Assembly: GCF_022827545.1 (NCBI RefSeq)
Contig: NZ_CP094669.1
Coordinates: 4,209,001 to 4,273,000, forward strand
From: Hymenobacter tibetensis
Lineage (GTDB): Bacteria; Bacteroidota; Bacteroidia; Cytophagales; Hymenobacteraceae
Direction of reading: 5' to 3'
Length of the DNA stretch: 64,000 nucleotides
A program made the position numbers and the translations under genes. Positions 8,713-16,394 of the stretch are shown piece after piece. Below the pieces are notes generated by a model. That model made no database searches. It was not told where the DNA came from and worked only from the letters and a program-made list of their open reading frames with translations. Positions within the stretch are counted from its first letter, which is position 1; every line of letters begins with the position of its first letter.

Positions 8713-9660
8713 ATGGAACAAGATCAAAGCCCCGTACCCCGTAACAACAGCCGTTTCCTGCTTATTGCTGCTTTAGCACTGGTGCTGCTTGGTATCAATG
8801 GTGTCCTGTATTGGATGAATCGGCAGAAAACCGAGGAGAATGAGCAGCTTACCACTCAGGTTATTGAAAAGGATTCCAAGCTCCAAGAGCAGATCAAACA
8901 GTACGAGACGCTGAAAACTGATTTCGAGCGGCAGAGCCAGGAAGTACAAGCCATGGGCTTGTCGAATGACTCGCTGGAAGCTAAAATTGCTTCCATCAAT
9001 GCCGACCTGTTGAAGTTGCGTTCCTTCAAAGCAGGTAGCTTCTCCATCAAAGAACAGCAGCGCTTCAAGCAGCGAGCCATCAACTTCGAGTCGCAGTTGC
9101 GCAAGAAAGACGAAGAAATTGCGCAGCTAAAAGCCGACAACGAAGCGTTGTACACCGAAACCACCACCCTCAAAGACCGTCAGAACAAGCTGACTGACAC
9201 TATTACCACTATTGCCCGCACCAATCAGGAGCTAAGCGAGAAGGTGGCAGTTGCGTCACGCTTGCAAGCCGAAAACATCCGCGTGGGTGTACTAAACTCC
9301 CGGGACAAAGAGAAAGCCGACGACGACAACGAGTTCAAAGCAAAGCGTGTTGAAAAGGTTAAAATCACCTTCAACCTGGCCCGCAACGACGTATCGCCAA
9401 AGGAAACCAAGCAAATTATGCTGCGTCTGATTGAGCCAGATGGTGCTGCTCTCTACAACCTTAGCACCGGCGGTGGCACGTTCATGGTAGATGGCTCCGA
9501 AGCTTTCTACACGGCCAAGCAGGACATCGTTTTCGACAACACGCGCCAACCTGTGCAGTTTCTTTATGCAAAAGGTGCCGCTTACAAAACGGGTGCCCAT
9601 ACCGTTGAGCTATACGAAGGTGGTGTGATGATCGGCAAAACGTCGTTCACGCTTAAATAG
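8713..9660 (+). CDS. Membrane-anchored coiled-coil protein, unknown function
   Basis: 315 residues with a short cytoplasmic N-tail, one membrane helix at about 15-34 (FLLIAALALVLLGINGVLYW), then a long heptad-rich coiled coil at about 38-190 rich in Glu, Lys and Gln, and a compact beta-rich C-terminal domain at about 205-315 (KITFNLARNDVSPKETKQ onward). Similar proteins are common in Cytophagales and are sometimes labelled chromosome-partition-like because of the coiled coil; nothing here supports that role. It is divergent from the TPMT-like gene and ends in a strong terminator. Confidence 0.8.
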   Translation: MEQDQSPVPRNNSRFLLIAALALVLLGINGVLYWMNRQKTEENEQLTTQVIEKDSKLQEQIKQYETLKTDFERQSQEVQAMGLSNDSLEAKIASINADLLKLRSFKAGSFSIKEQQRFKQRAINFESQLRKKDEEIAQLKADNEALYTETTTLKDRQNKLTDTITTIARTNQELSEKVAVASRLQAENIRVGVLNSRDKEKADDDNEFKAKRVEKVKITFNLARNDVSPKETKQIMLRLIEPDGAALYNLSTGGGTFMVDGSEAFYTAKQDIVFDNTRQPVQFLYAKGAAYKTGAHTVELYEGGVMIGKTSFTLK

Positions 9661-9695
9661 CAGCCTCTTCATTGAGGGGCAGCCCCTCACTTTCC

Positions 9696-9741
9696 GGCCA
9701 AAGAAAAAGGCTTGCCGTGTGGCAAGCCTTTTTCTTTGGCC
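9696..9741. terminator. Terminator after coiled-coil gene
   Basis: A 21-bp perfect stem (9696-9716 with 9721-9741), GTGT loop, with internal A and T runs that make it usable from both sides (cphA ends 57 bp away on the other strand). Its core differs by only two loop bases from the one after lepB. Confidence 0.85.
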
Positions 9742-9797
9742 TAGTCCTATCGGTACTATGCGTTGATTTCTTGCGGAATCGGCCACACGTCACACCC

Positions 9798-12425
9798 TTA
9801 GCTACGTGATTCGTATTGCTCTAACTTCTTAAGTACTGCGGCAATATTTTCAGTGAAGAGAACCACAACAGCCCCTTCGGGTGCAGTGGCCATTACATGA
9901 TCAACTGCTTCCAGCTCGTTTTCAATATACGTGATGGGTAGTGAGGCATTGTCGAGGCGCAGGCCACGCTCCATGAGTTCCTTGAGCTGCCCGGCAGTTT
10001 TGCCACGCAAGTCGCGGTCCTGACGCAGAATTACCTCGTCGAAGATGCGCCCTGCTACGCGTGCAAACCCGAGGGTATCCTCTTCACGCCGGTCGCCCAG
10101 CCCCGACACCATTCCGATTTTGCGGGTGGCTTCGGTGGCATTTAGGAACTCAGCAAATTTCTCGATGCCATGCGTATTGTGCGCATAATCCACAATCACC
10201 TCGAACTTTGAAAACTTGAACACATTCATGCGACCTGGCGTCTTGCTTGCCGATGGCACGAACGTGCGTAGCGCCAGCTTGATGTCCTCCCGCTCGAAGC
10301 CTGCCAAATACCCTGTTAAAGCGGTAGCTAGGCTATTTTCAATGTTAAAGGTAGCGCGGCCACCTAAGGTTATCGGAAATTCAACGGCACGGTCGATGCG
10401 CAGCTTGTAGCTGTTCTTATAGATGGTTACGTAGCCTTCTTCGTACACGGCGGCCACGCCACCAGCCTCCACATGGTCGAGAATACGAGGGTTCTTTTCA
10501 TCCATGCTGAACAGCGCCACGCGGCAATCTACTTTTTCGCGCATAGCATACACCAAGTCATCATCGGCATTAAGCACAGCCCACCCATTTTTGCGCACAG
10601 TGCGGGGCAATACGCCTTTCACAGCGGCCATTTCCTCTACCGTATGAATGTCGCGCATACCCAGGTGGTCGGCGGCCACGTTGGTTACCACCGCAATGTC
10701 GCAGGTATGGAAGCCGAGGCCGGAGCGCAGCATGCCACCCCGCGCCGTTTCTAGCACGGCATAGTTGATAGTTGGGTCCTTGAGTACAAATTCGGCGCTT
10801 TGCCCACCCGTACAATCGCCGGTTTGCAGTTTGCGGCCTTGAATGTAGATACCGTCAGTGGTAGTGAAGCCTACTTTATACCCCTTTGACGCTACCATGT
10901 GCGCAATTAGCCGGGTGGTGGTGGTTTTGCCATTAGTACCCGTAATAGCAATGATTGGAATGCGAGAATCGCGGCCGGGCGGAAAGAGCATGTCAACCAC
11001 CGGCTCGGCTACGTTGCGGGGCAGGCCCTCGGTGGGCGAAATGTGCATCCGGAACCCTGGCGCGGCATTCACTTCAATCACGGCTCCACGTGTCTCATTC
11101 AACGGCACTGCAATGTCGGTCGTCATCAAGTCGATACCGCAGATGTCGAGGCCGACGATGCCGGCTACACGCTCTGCTAGCAGCACGTTATAGGGATGCA
11201 TCAAATCGGTGACGTCAGTAGCCGTACCGCCAGTGCTGATGTTGGCCGTGCTTTTCAGATACACCGTCTCCCCTGCTGGTAGCACTGACTCCAGGGTAAG
11301 CTTCAGACCCCTCAATATATCGAGCGTGTGCTTGTCGGCTTTGATGCTGGTGAGCACCTTTTCGTGTCCAATGCCACGCCTTGGGTCTTTATTGACTTCG
11401 TCAATTAATTCCTGTATGGTGTGCTGTCCGTCGCCAAGTACAGCAGCCGGCGTGCGCTTAGCGGCAGCTACCAGTTTCCCATTCACCACCAGCAGTCGGA
11501 AATCGGCTCCTTCTATGAACTGCTCTACAATTACGGCCCGGGAATATGCCTGCGCCATTTTCAAGCCCTCTACAGCATCCTCCCAATTCATGATGCGGAT
11601 GGTAACGCCTTTGCCGTGGTTGCCATCAAGTGGTTTGGTCACCAGAGGAAATCCTAACTCTTCAATAGCATCGCGCAATCCGTCTTCTGAATACACGGTG
11701 GTACCCTGCGGCACGAGCACGCCCGCGTCGTGTAGCATGGCTTTCGTGCGGTTTTTGTTGCCCGCTATTTCCACCCCTGCGTGTGAAGTGTAGGTAGTGG
11801 TAGTGGCCCAGATGCGCTTTTGGTTTATGCCGTAGCCTAGCTGGATGATGCCGCTGTTTTTGAGTTGGATGTACGGAATGTTGCGCGATGCCGCTTCCGA
11901 CACAATGCTCCAAGTACTTGGGCCGAAAAACTCCTCCTCCCGAATTTCGTGCAGCTCTGAAATGATGGGCGCTAAGTCAACGGCCTGTTGCTTGCACAAC
12001 GACTCCACTATTTCCACAGCGGCCTCGGCGGCCCGGCGCCCGGCGCGTTCCTCCTGGTAGCTGAACACTACGAATTCCACACCCTCTTCCCGGGCCGGAT
12101 ACGACTTACCCCAGTACACGGGCATGCCGGCTTGCCGTTGCAGTTCCAGTGCCACATGCTGAATAACGTGGCCTAGTGGCTCTCCATCTGCTAACTGTTC
12201 TTGGGTCAGGGGCGGATGCTTGGCTGCTTGTTTTTGCGACTCGAAAGCCGCGTGGGGCTTGCCAAGCTCTGGCATAAGCTCAGTCAGGCGCTCCGCTAGT
12301 TCCGGTACGGCATTCGACCATTGGTCAGCAAAATCTTCTAAGTCCACTTTCATTACAATTAGCTTGTAATGCTTGACGGACCAGTAGCTGGGCCCGCGCA
12401 TGGTGCGTAGGTCAATAATCTTCAT
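9798..12425 (-). CDS. cphA: Cyanophycin synthetase
   Basis: An 875-residue CphA that builds the storage polymer multi-L-arginyl-poly-L-aspartate with ATP. Domains in order are an N-terminal domain at about 1-210, an ATP-grasp module (about 215-475, with LDGNHGKGV at 266-274 and GLDICGIDLM), and a Mur-ligase-like module whose P-loop is GTNGKTTTTR (496-505, Lys500), with DYAHNTHG near 745. Length matches CphA1 enzymes (about 870-900). No cyanophycinase or isoaspartyl peptidase gene is adjacent, though these often accompany cphA, so degradation must be encoded elsewhere or be absent. The first ATG (12425) fits the family start MKIIDLRTMRGPSYW. Confidence 0.95.
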   Translation of the reverse strand: MKIIDLRTMRGPSYWSVKHYKLIVMKVDLEDFADQWSNAVPELAERLTELMPELGKPHAAFESQKQAAKHPPLTQEQLADGEPLGHVIQHVALELQRQAGMPVYWGKSYPAREEGVEFVVFSYQEERAGRRAAEAAVEIVESLCKQQAVDLAPIISELHEIREEEFFGPSTWSIVSEAASRNIPYIQLKNSGIIQLGYGINQKRIWATTTTYTSHAGVEIAGNKNRTKAMLHDAGVLVPQGTTVYSEDGLRDAIEELGFPLVTKPLDGNHGKGVTIRIMNWEDAVEGLKMAQAYSRAVIVEQFIEGADFRLLVVNGKLVAAAKRTPAAVLGDGQHTIQELIDEVNKDPRRGIGHEKVLTSIKADKHTLDILRGLKLTLESVLPAGETVYLKSTANISTGGTATDVTDLMHPYNVLLAERVAGIVGLDICGIDLMTTDIAVPLNETRGAVIEVNAAPGFRMHISPTEGLPRNVAEPVVDMLFPPGRDSRIPIIAITGTNGKTTTTRLIAHMVASKGYKVGFTTTDGIYIQGRKLQTGDCTGGQSAEFVLKDPTINYAVLETARGGMLRSGLGFHTCDIAVVTNVAADHLGMRDIHTVEEMAAVKGVLPRTVRKNGWAVLNADDDLVYAMREKVDCRVALFSMDEKNPRILDHVEAGGVAAVYEEGYVTIYKNSYKLRIDRAVEFPITLGGRATFNIENSLATALTGYLAGFEREDIKLALRTFVPSASKTPGRMNVFKFSKFEVIVDYAHNTHGIEKFAEFLNATEATRKIGMVSGLGDRREEDTLGFARVAGRIFDEVILRQDRDLRGKTAGQLKELMERGLRLDNASLPITYIENELEAVDHVMATAPEGAVVVLFTENIAAVLKKLEQYESRS

Positions 12426-12653
12426 GATGGAAGAAAGAAGTGGAAGGCGAGTTGTGCGCGTTGTACGCGGAAACTAAATGTAGGGATTTGAGCCTGTAAA
12501 GCCACTATGGCTTTAACCTGCGGACTTATTTCAGTGTTGCTTGCACACCTGTTCGGGTCGGAAGAAAACCCTATAGCTCCTCTGGTTGCTGCTCTGCAAT
12601 TGTCAATGAGTCAGCCCTCCACCATGCTCCGACCTGCGCAGTATCGGCACATA
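12426..12653. other. Upstream region of cphA, no gene seen
   Basis: No convincing coding frame is visible. On the minus strand TACATTTA at 12475-12482 is one base off the Bacteroidota -7 consensus and lies about 50 bases before the cphA start, so it may be its promoter. The rest is unremarkable. Confidence 0.4.
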
Positions 12654-12696
12654 TAAAAAGGTGGCTTGCCGACATTGTCAGCAAGCCACCTTTTTA
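12654..12696. terminator. Terminator-type hairpin upstream of cphA
   Basis: A 16-bp perfect stem (12654-12669 with 12681-12696) with an 11-base loop and flanking A and T runs. It contains GGCTTGC/GCAAGCC, like the terminators at 4662 and 9696. No gene visibly ends next to it; it may end a transcript leaving the neighbouring island. A second short hairpin, with arms tgccccgg/ccggggca, is at 12724-12753. Confidence 0.6.
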
Positions 12697-12774
12697 ACTA
12701 TTACCGAACCTAATTAAAAAATTTGCCCCGGCTGGGGCTAATCAACCGGGGCACTCGGTAAGCAAAACAGGAAA

Positions 12775-12791
12775 AAGAGGTGACGGGCGGA
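12775..12791. repeat. 17-bp direct repeat of the tRNA-Cys 3' end (candidate att site)
   Basis: The bases aagaggtgacgggcgga are identical to 16131-16147, which cover the last 14 bases of the tRNA-Cys gene plus three bases beyond it. Both copies are in the same orientation, 3356 bp apart. A copy of a tRNA 3' end at the far edge of a foreign-looking segment is the usual mark left by a tRNA-targeting integrase. Confidence 0.55.
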
Positions 12792-12825
12792 CCCGGACAT
12801 CCGGACAAAGGTAGGCGAAAAGCGC

Positions 12826-13140
12826 CTACGCTGCATCATCCACGGCGTTTTTCTCTTCTAAGGTCGACACCGGTTGTCGGCCCGTGTCTGGCACTTGCTG
12901 TAGTACTGTCGTATTCAAGGTCTGGTGTATCTGCCGGGGGTGCTTGTCCACGGCGTAGGGATGCATCTGTTGCAAATACTAGGCGGTGCGCGTGTTGCTG
13001 TGGTCCCGCAAGCTGCCCACGCCGCGCAAGTCGCCTTTCAAAGTGCGGTCGACCAGCGTGACTAGCGTGCGCCAGGCTACGTGAGCGGGAACATCCCGTA
13101 CCGGGTTAGGATACGCCTTAGCTTGTCGGCCGTTTTTGAT
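12826..13140 (-). pseudogene. Decayed reading frame, possible tyrosine recombinase C-terminus
   Basis: On the minus strand one frame is readable from about 13140 to a TAG at 12826, broken by an in-frame TAG at 12979-12981 and without a start. It contains HVAWRTLVTL, then GDLRGVGSLRDHSNTRTA, the stop, and YLQQMHPYAV. The order and spacing resemble the C-terminal catalytic part of tyrosine recombinases (H-x-x-R, then DLR.V..LLGHS...T..Y), although the H-R gap is one residue longer and LGH reads RDH. Its place beside the tRNA-Cys repeat fits an integrase remnant. AYPNPVRD at its beginning could instead be a T9SS tail fragment. Weak homology only. Confidence 0.35.
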
Positions 13141-13150
13141 TGCGGTGCAA

Positions 13151-15184
13151 CTAAAGCAGAGGTTGCAGTTCCCCCATCAGGTTGAAAGTAGATCCACTTA
13201 CCGGATTTAGCTTTTCACACGGCTCATATTGAAAATACCGTAACTGGTTGTCTTTATTACAATAGAAAAGGAGTCCAGCGCTGTTGATGGAGAGGGAAGC
13301 GTACCGATTAACATTGCCTTGTATGTTAGAAAACGTACTAAATTCATCGGTGCTCCAATAATCATCTACCCACGAATGGTGCCAAGAGCCGTTATAGCGT
13401 TGGAAAAACTGTATGCGCCCATCATACCCGCCGTACTCAAGTCGTTGATGAAAGTTGTCCCAAGCAATATTGCTTTTAGCTTTATCTGCATCAGCCATGC
13501 CTAAGGAGGGAGCATTGTAGTTATGCGGTATTAAGCTGGGATGCCAGTCCCCAAACTCATATACGAACTGATGAATTTTGTCGTCAGCACCGATATAGTA
13601 TATCCGGCCATTATCGCCAATAGTAATAGAATAGGGTTTAGCGGATACAGTATTTGCAATGGTGTTAAAGTCATCATCAATCCAACTATGTGTATATACT
13701 CCATTGCCGTCGAGGAAAAATACCTGCAGTCGATTGTCAAAGCCTTTGTAAAAGATGGTTGAGCTACGGTCGACTATGATATCACCAAGCACATAATCAG
13801 CGGGATTAAGGAAGCCACCTGTAGAGCCATATGTATAAGGCAACACTTCATGGATCCAGTTTTCTCCCACAAACCGATGAATCTTGTTGTCTTGGCCAAC
13901 AAAATAAATATCCCCGTTAGCGGCGTTCGTTAAACTGCCGGGTTCATCATTCACTTGTTCTACGGGACGTTGTTCAACGTAACGGTGGTACCAGCCCTGA
14001 TGGCGTCCAAAGAATTGGACGTGGTTATCATAGCCACGGTATGTCACAATACCATAAGAGGCGTTAAAGGTCACGTCTCCACTTACCCGATCGTTGGTGT
14101 CAGCAGAGGAATGTGGGAGCGTCTCGATACTCCATTGATTGTTTAAGTGTTTCTCAGCGAAGTACAATTTGTCATCGGTACCCCGGTAAAATACCTCGTT
14201 AGCATTGTTAGGATTGGTCACCAGCGACCCTGCGGCTGCATGCACCCCTGGCAATGATGGAGCTACTGCACTCACATTGTGGTTGACAAACTCTGAACTT
14301 GATTTATAGAGTTGGTTGTAATTGTTATTGTTCGGCTTATATACGCGGATGTAATCAATATCCATCTGGGCTTGGTTGACACCCGACCAGCGACGCATCT
14401 GCAAGCTGGCAATAATAGTGGCTGGGTGTGGATGAGTTTTTACTTGACTGGCATCGATAGTATGTGACTCCCGGCCGTTGAAGAAAAAGGTTACTCGACT
14501 CGGAGTCCAGACAACTGTATAGGTGTTGAAACCCGTTGACAAATCATCCCAATTCAACTTGTTAGCTTGTATACCGCAAGCGTATTTATAATCGTCTTTG
14601 TTAGTTTTGCTCAAATTAATGCCATGCCAATCTATCACATTTGAATACAGTTCTCTAGCTGGGTTCAATCTTAGATTGTCAATTACATCAATCTCAGTTG
14701 GGCCCGAATACAACCAAAAGGTGGGCCATGTGCCGTTGTCGGCTGTCGGCAGCTTACAGCGAATTTCAAACATACCGTAGGTAAACCCTCCAGGATTACC
14801 AGCCCATGTGCCAGGATCCAGATAAACTTTTGACTCCAGCTTACCGGAAACGTAATCTAAGGTTCGCACTTGCGAATTGAATAGATCGATTTTGCCCGAG
14901 GGATCATTGAAACTCGGTACTCGATTAGCAGTGAGGCGCAGGATACCACCGGGTTGGAGCGACACTTGATTTTGGTCGTAGTATTCGTTGCCCCAGCCAT
15001 CATAGGAGCCTGGAGCCTCTACGAACTTCCAGTTGTTGCCTACCTCAGCTACGCTCGTATAGGTATCGAAATTATCTTGAAAGGCTATGTGATAATTTGA
15101 ATAGTCCAGCTTGCACTGCCCCATAAGGACAGCCGGAAACGTGACCATGCTCATCAGCATGACTAATAAAAAGCGCGTTTTCAT
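13151..15184 (-). CDS. Secreted GH16-family glycoside hydrolase with seven-repeat propeller lectin domain
   Basis: 677 residues. A signal peptide (hydrophobic core 5-20, ending near LMGQC) precedes a GH16 laminarinase/agarase-like domain at about 30-285: GWGNEYYD (63-70), YGMFEIRCKLP (136-146), TWPTFWLYS (152-160), FNTYTVVWTPSRVTFFFNG and MDIDYIRVYK. The catalytic signature E-x-D-x-x-E reads E164-I-D166-V-I-D169, so the usual acid/base Glu is Asp. From about 320 to 655 there are seven repeats of about 50 residues built around G-x-D-x-x-[IL] (e.g. GQDNKIHRF, GFDNRLQVF, GADDKIHQF), resembling PLL/tectonin-type beta-propeller lectins. No T9SS sorting tail is seen. The gene is clearly richer in A/T than its neighbours and lies inside the tRNA-Cys-bounded segment. 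Confidence 0.88.
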   Translation of the reverse strand: MKTRFLLVMLMSMVTFPAVLMGQCKLDYSNYHIAFQDNFDTYTSVAEVGNNWKFVEAPGSYDGWGNEYYDQNQVSLQPGGILRLTANRVPSFNDPSGKIDLFNSQVRTLDYVSGKLESKVYLDPGTWAGNPGGFTYGMFEIRCKLPTADNGTWPTFWLYSGPTEIDVIDNLRLNPARELYSNVIDWHGINLSKTNKDDYKYACGIQANKLNWDDLSTGFNTYTVVWTPSRVTFFFNGRESHTIDASQVKTHPHPATIIASLQMRRWSGVNQAQMDIDYIRVYKPNNNNYNQLYKSSSEFVNHNVSAVAPSLPGVHAAAGSLVTNPNNANEVFYRGTDDKLYFAEKHLNNQWSIETLPHSSADTNDRVSGDVTFNASYGIVTYRGYDNHVQFFGRHQGWYHRYVEQRPVEQVNDEPGSLTNAANGDIYFVGQDNKIHRFVGENWIHEVLPYTYGSTGGFLNPADYVLGDIIVDRSSTIFYKGFDNRLQVFFLDGNGVYTHSWIDDDFNTIANTVSAKPYSITIGDNGRIYYIGADDKIHQFVYEFGDWHPSLIPHNYNAPSLGMADADKAKSNIAWDNFHQRLEYGGYDGRIQFFQRYNGSWHHSWVDDYWSTDEFSTFSNIQGNVNRYASLSINSAGLLFYCNKDNQLRYFQYEPCEKLNPVSGSTFNLMGELQPLL

Positions 15185-16080
15185 TAGACAATAAGGTAAA
15201 GTGAAAAAATAGATAAATTTTTCAAATGGCTATTCCCTGTGTGCAATCACTGGCAAACGCGAATACATATAAAGCAATTGATATACCATAATAGTAGCAC
15301 TAACCTTTACTAAGAGTGTAGTGAGAAATTAGTTCAAGCATAACTGATGGAGACGTATGGTCGAGTCGGCAATCAGGAGCAAAACTTGATGGCTAACGAC
15401 AGTAAACTCACAGTTAACTGCTAGTCGAAGAAAGCACACCAGCTATGTAAGGTTGCGCCCGACAACCCATCGTTTGGCTACGAGCATGAAGCCCTACGTA
15501 ATAAGTAGGCCGCTTCTGCGTTGATGCGTTGAGCCAAGGATTTGCTGAATTTGTTCTAGAAAGGATAGAGCCCAAAAAGGCGTAGTGAGAAGTAGAAATA
15601 CTAGGCGGTGAGGTATGGTGATGACGTATATACGACAAGCCAGCATAACGTGCACCGTGTATTTAGTGGCCTAATCAGAACTATCTTAAGAGTAGATAAA
15701 TACTGGCGTTTCTGACGTAGCGCCTACGCGTCTTGTGCTTATGCTATCCACCTTAGATTATATCTGTTTCTTCTCTCTAGTCTTAAACAAGAATCTATTT
15801 CGCTGATAACAGATACATTTTAATGGCATACCCACACTCATTTATGAGATACCCTGATTCATTTGGGCCTCAATTGAGAGGAATAATGTGGTCCTGTACA
15901 TGCCAAATTTTTGAACAAAGCAGCAAGTACAGTTCCAGGCCTTACGGGTCGGGTGTGCTTGTTCTCGCCTACGGTAGGCATTGTCTATTTACTGCAGCCT
16001 ACATAGCAACAGGATTCAAATGATATAACACCTATTGCCAAGCTATTTTAATTACAAACACGCTGGTGTTGTACATACAA
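15185..16080. other. AT-rich stretch without recognisable genes
   Basis: About 0.9 kb between the GH16 start and the tRNA-Cys terminator. It is visibly poor in G and C (16 of 60 bases at 15181-15240, against 35 of 60 at 34021-34080, counted by hand). The only open frames are short (15414-15638 on the minus strand, 15823-16023 on the plus strand) and resemble nothing known. It probably contains the GH16 promoter and decayed island DNA. Confidence 0.6.
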
Positions 16081-16084
16081 GAAA

Positions 16085-16119
16085 AACCCCGCTCTAAGCA
16101 ATTATCTTAGAGCGGGGTT
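16085..16119 (-). terminator. Terminator downstream of tRNA-Cys
   Basis: A 14-bp perfect stem (16085-16098 with 16106-16119), 7-base loop, with an A-run at 16082-16086 that reads as a U-run on the minus strand. It lies 15 bases past the tRNA-Cys 3' end. Confidence 0.8.
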
Positions 16120-16133
16120 CTTCAGGAAATAAG

Positions 16134-16204
16134 AGGTGACGGGCGGATTCGAACCGCCGTAGGAGGTTTTGCAGACCTCTACCTAGCCACTCGGTCACGT
16201 CACC
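16134..16204 (-). tRNA. tRNA-Cys (anticodon GCA)
   Basis: A 71-base cloverleaf. The acceptor stem is GGTGACG (16204-16198) with CGTCACC (16141-16135). The D-stem is ACC/GGT, the anticodon stem GAGGT/ACCTC with loop CTGCAAA (anticodon GCA), and the T-stem GGCGG/CCGCC with loop TTCGAAT. The discriminator base is T, as expected for Cys. CCA is not encoded. The 3' end is duplicated at 12775-12791. Confidence 0.96.
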
Positions 16205-16216
16205 GGATTGGGGATG

Positions 16217-16248
16217 CAAACTTACACCTTAATCTGACTTATGCCAAG
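16217..16248 (-). promoter_or_regulatory. Promoter of tRNA-Cys
   Basis: On the minus strand TTGG (16247-16244) and TAAGTTTG (16224-16217) are separated by 19 bases, matching the Bacteroidota -33 (TTTG/TTG) and -7 (TAnnTTTG) elements. The predicted start of transcription lies only a few bases before the tRNA 5' end at 16204. Confidence 0.7.
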
Positions 16249-16345
16249 TCTAATGCAGCATTTCCCGGTTCGGGTGTGGTAAGCGGCTGTTTTTCTGGTA
16301 GAATCATTTATTGGAAAGAAACTATTTGCAATGAGATGCACACAA

Positions 16346-16375
16346 AAAAGGCCCCGGATAACTCCGGGGCCTTTT
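16346..16375 (-). terminator. Terminator of rpsA
   Basis: A 13-bp stem (16346-16358 with 16363-16375) with a TAAC loop and an A-run that reads as U-run on the minus strand, 20 bases after the rpsA stop. Confidence 0.85.
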
Positions 16376-16394
16376 CAAATGTGAGCAAGAAAAC

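Noticed and set aside
12780..13061. Short Pro/Arg-rich frame on the plus strand in the island edge
   Set aside because: No start context and no similarity; the minus-strand frame with the recombinase-like residues is the better reading.
15414..15638. 74-codon frame on the minus strand in the AT-rich gap
   Set aside because: Ser/Thr-rich and unlike any known protein; the neighbouring frames are equally uninformative.
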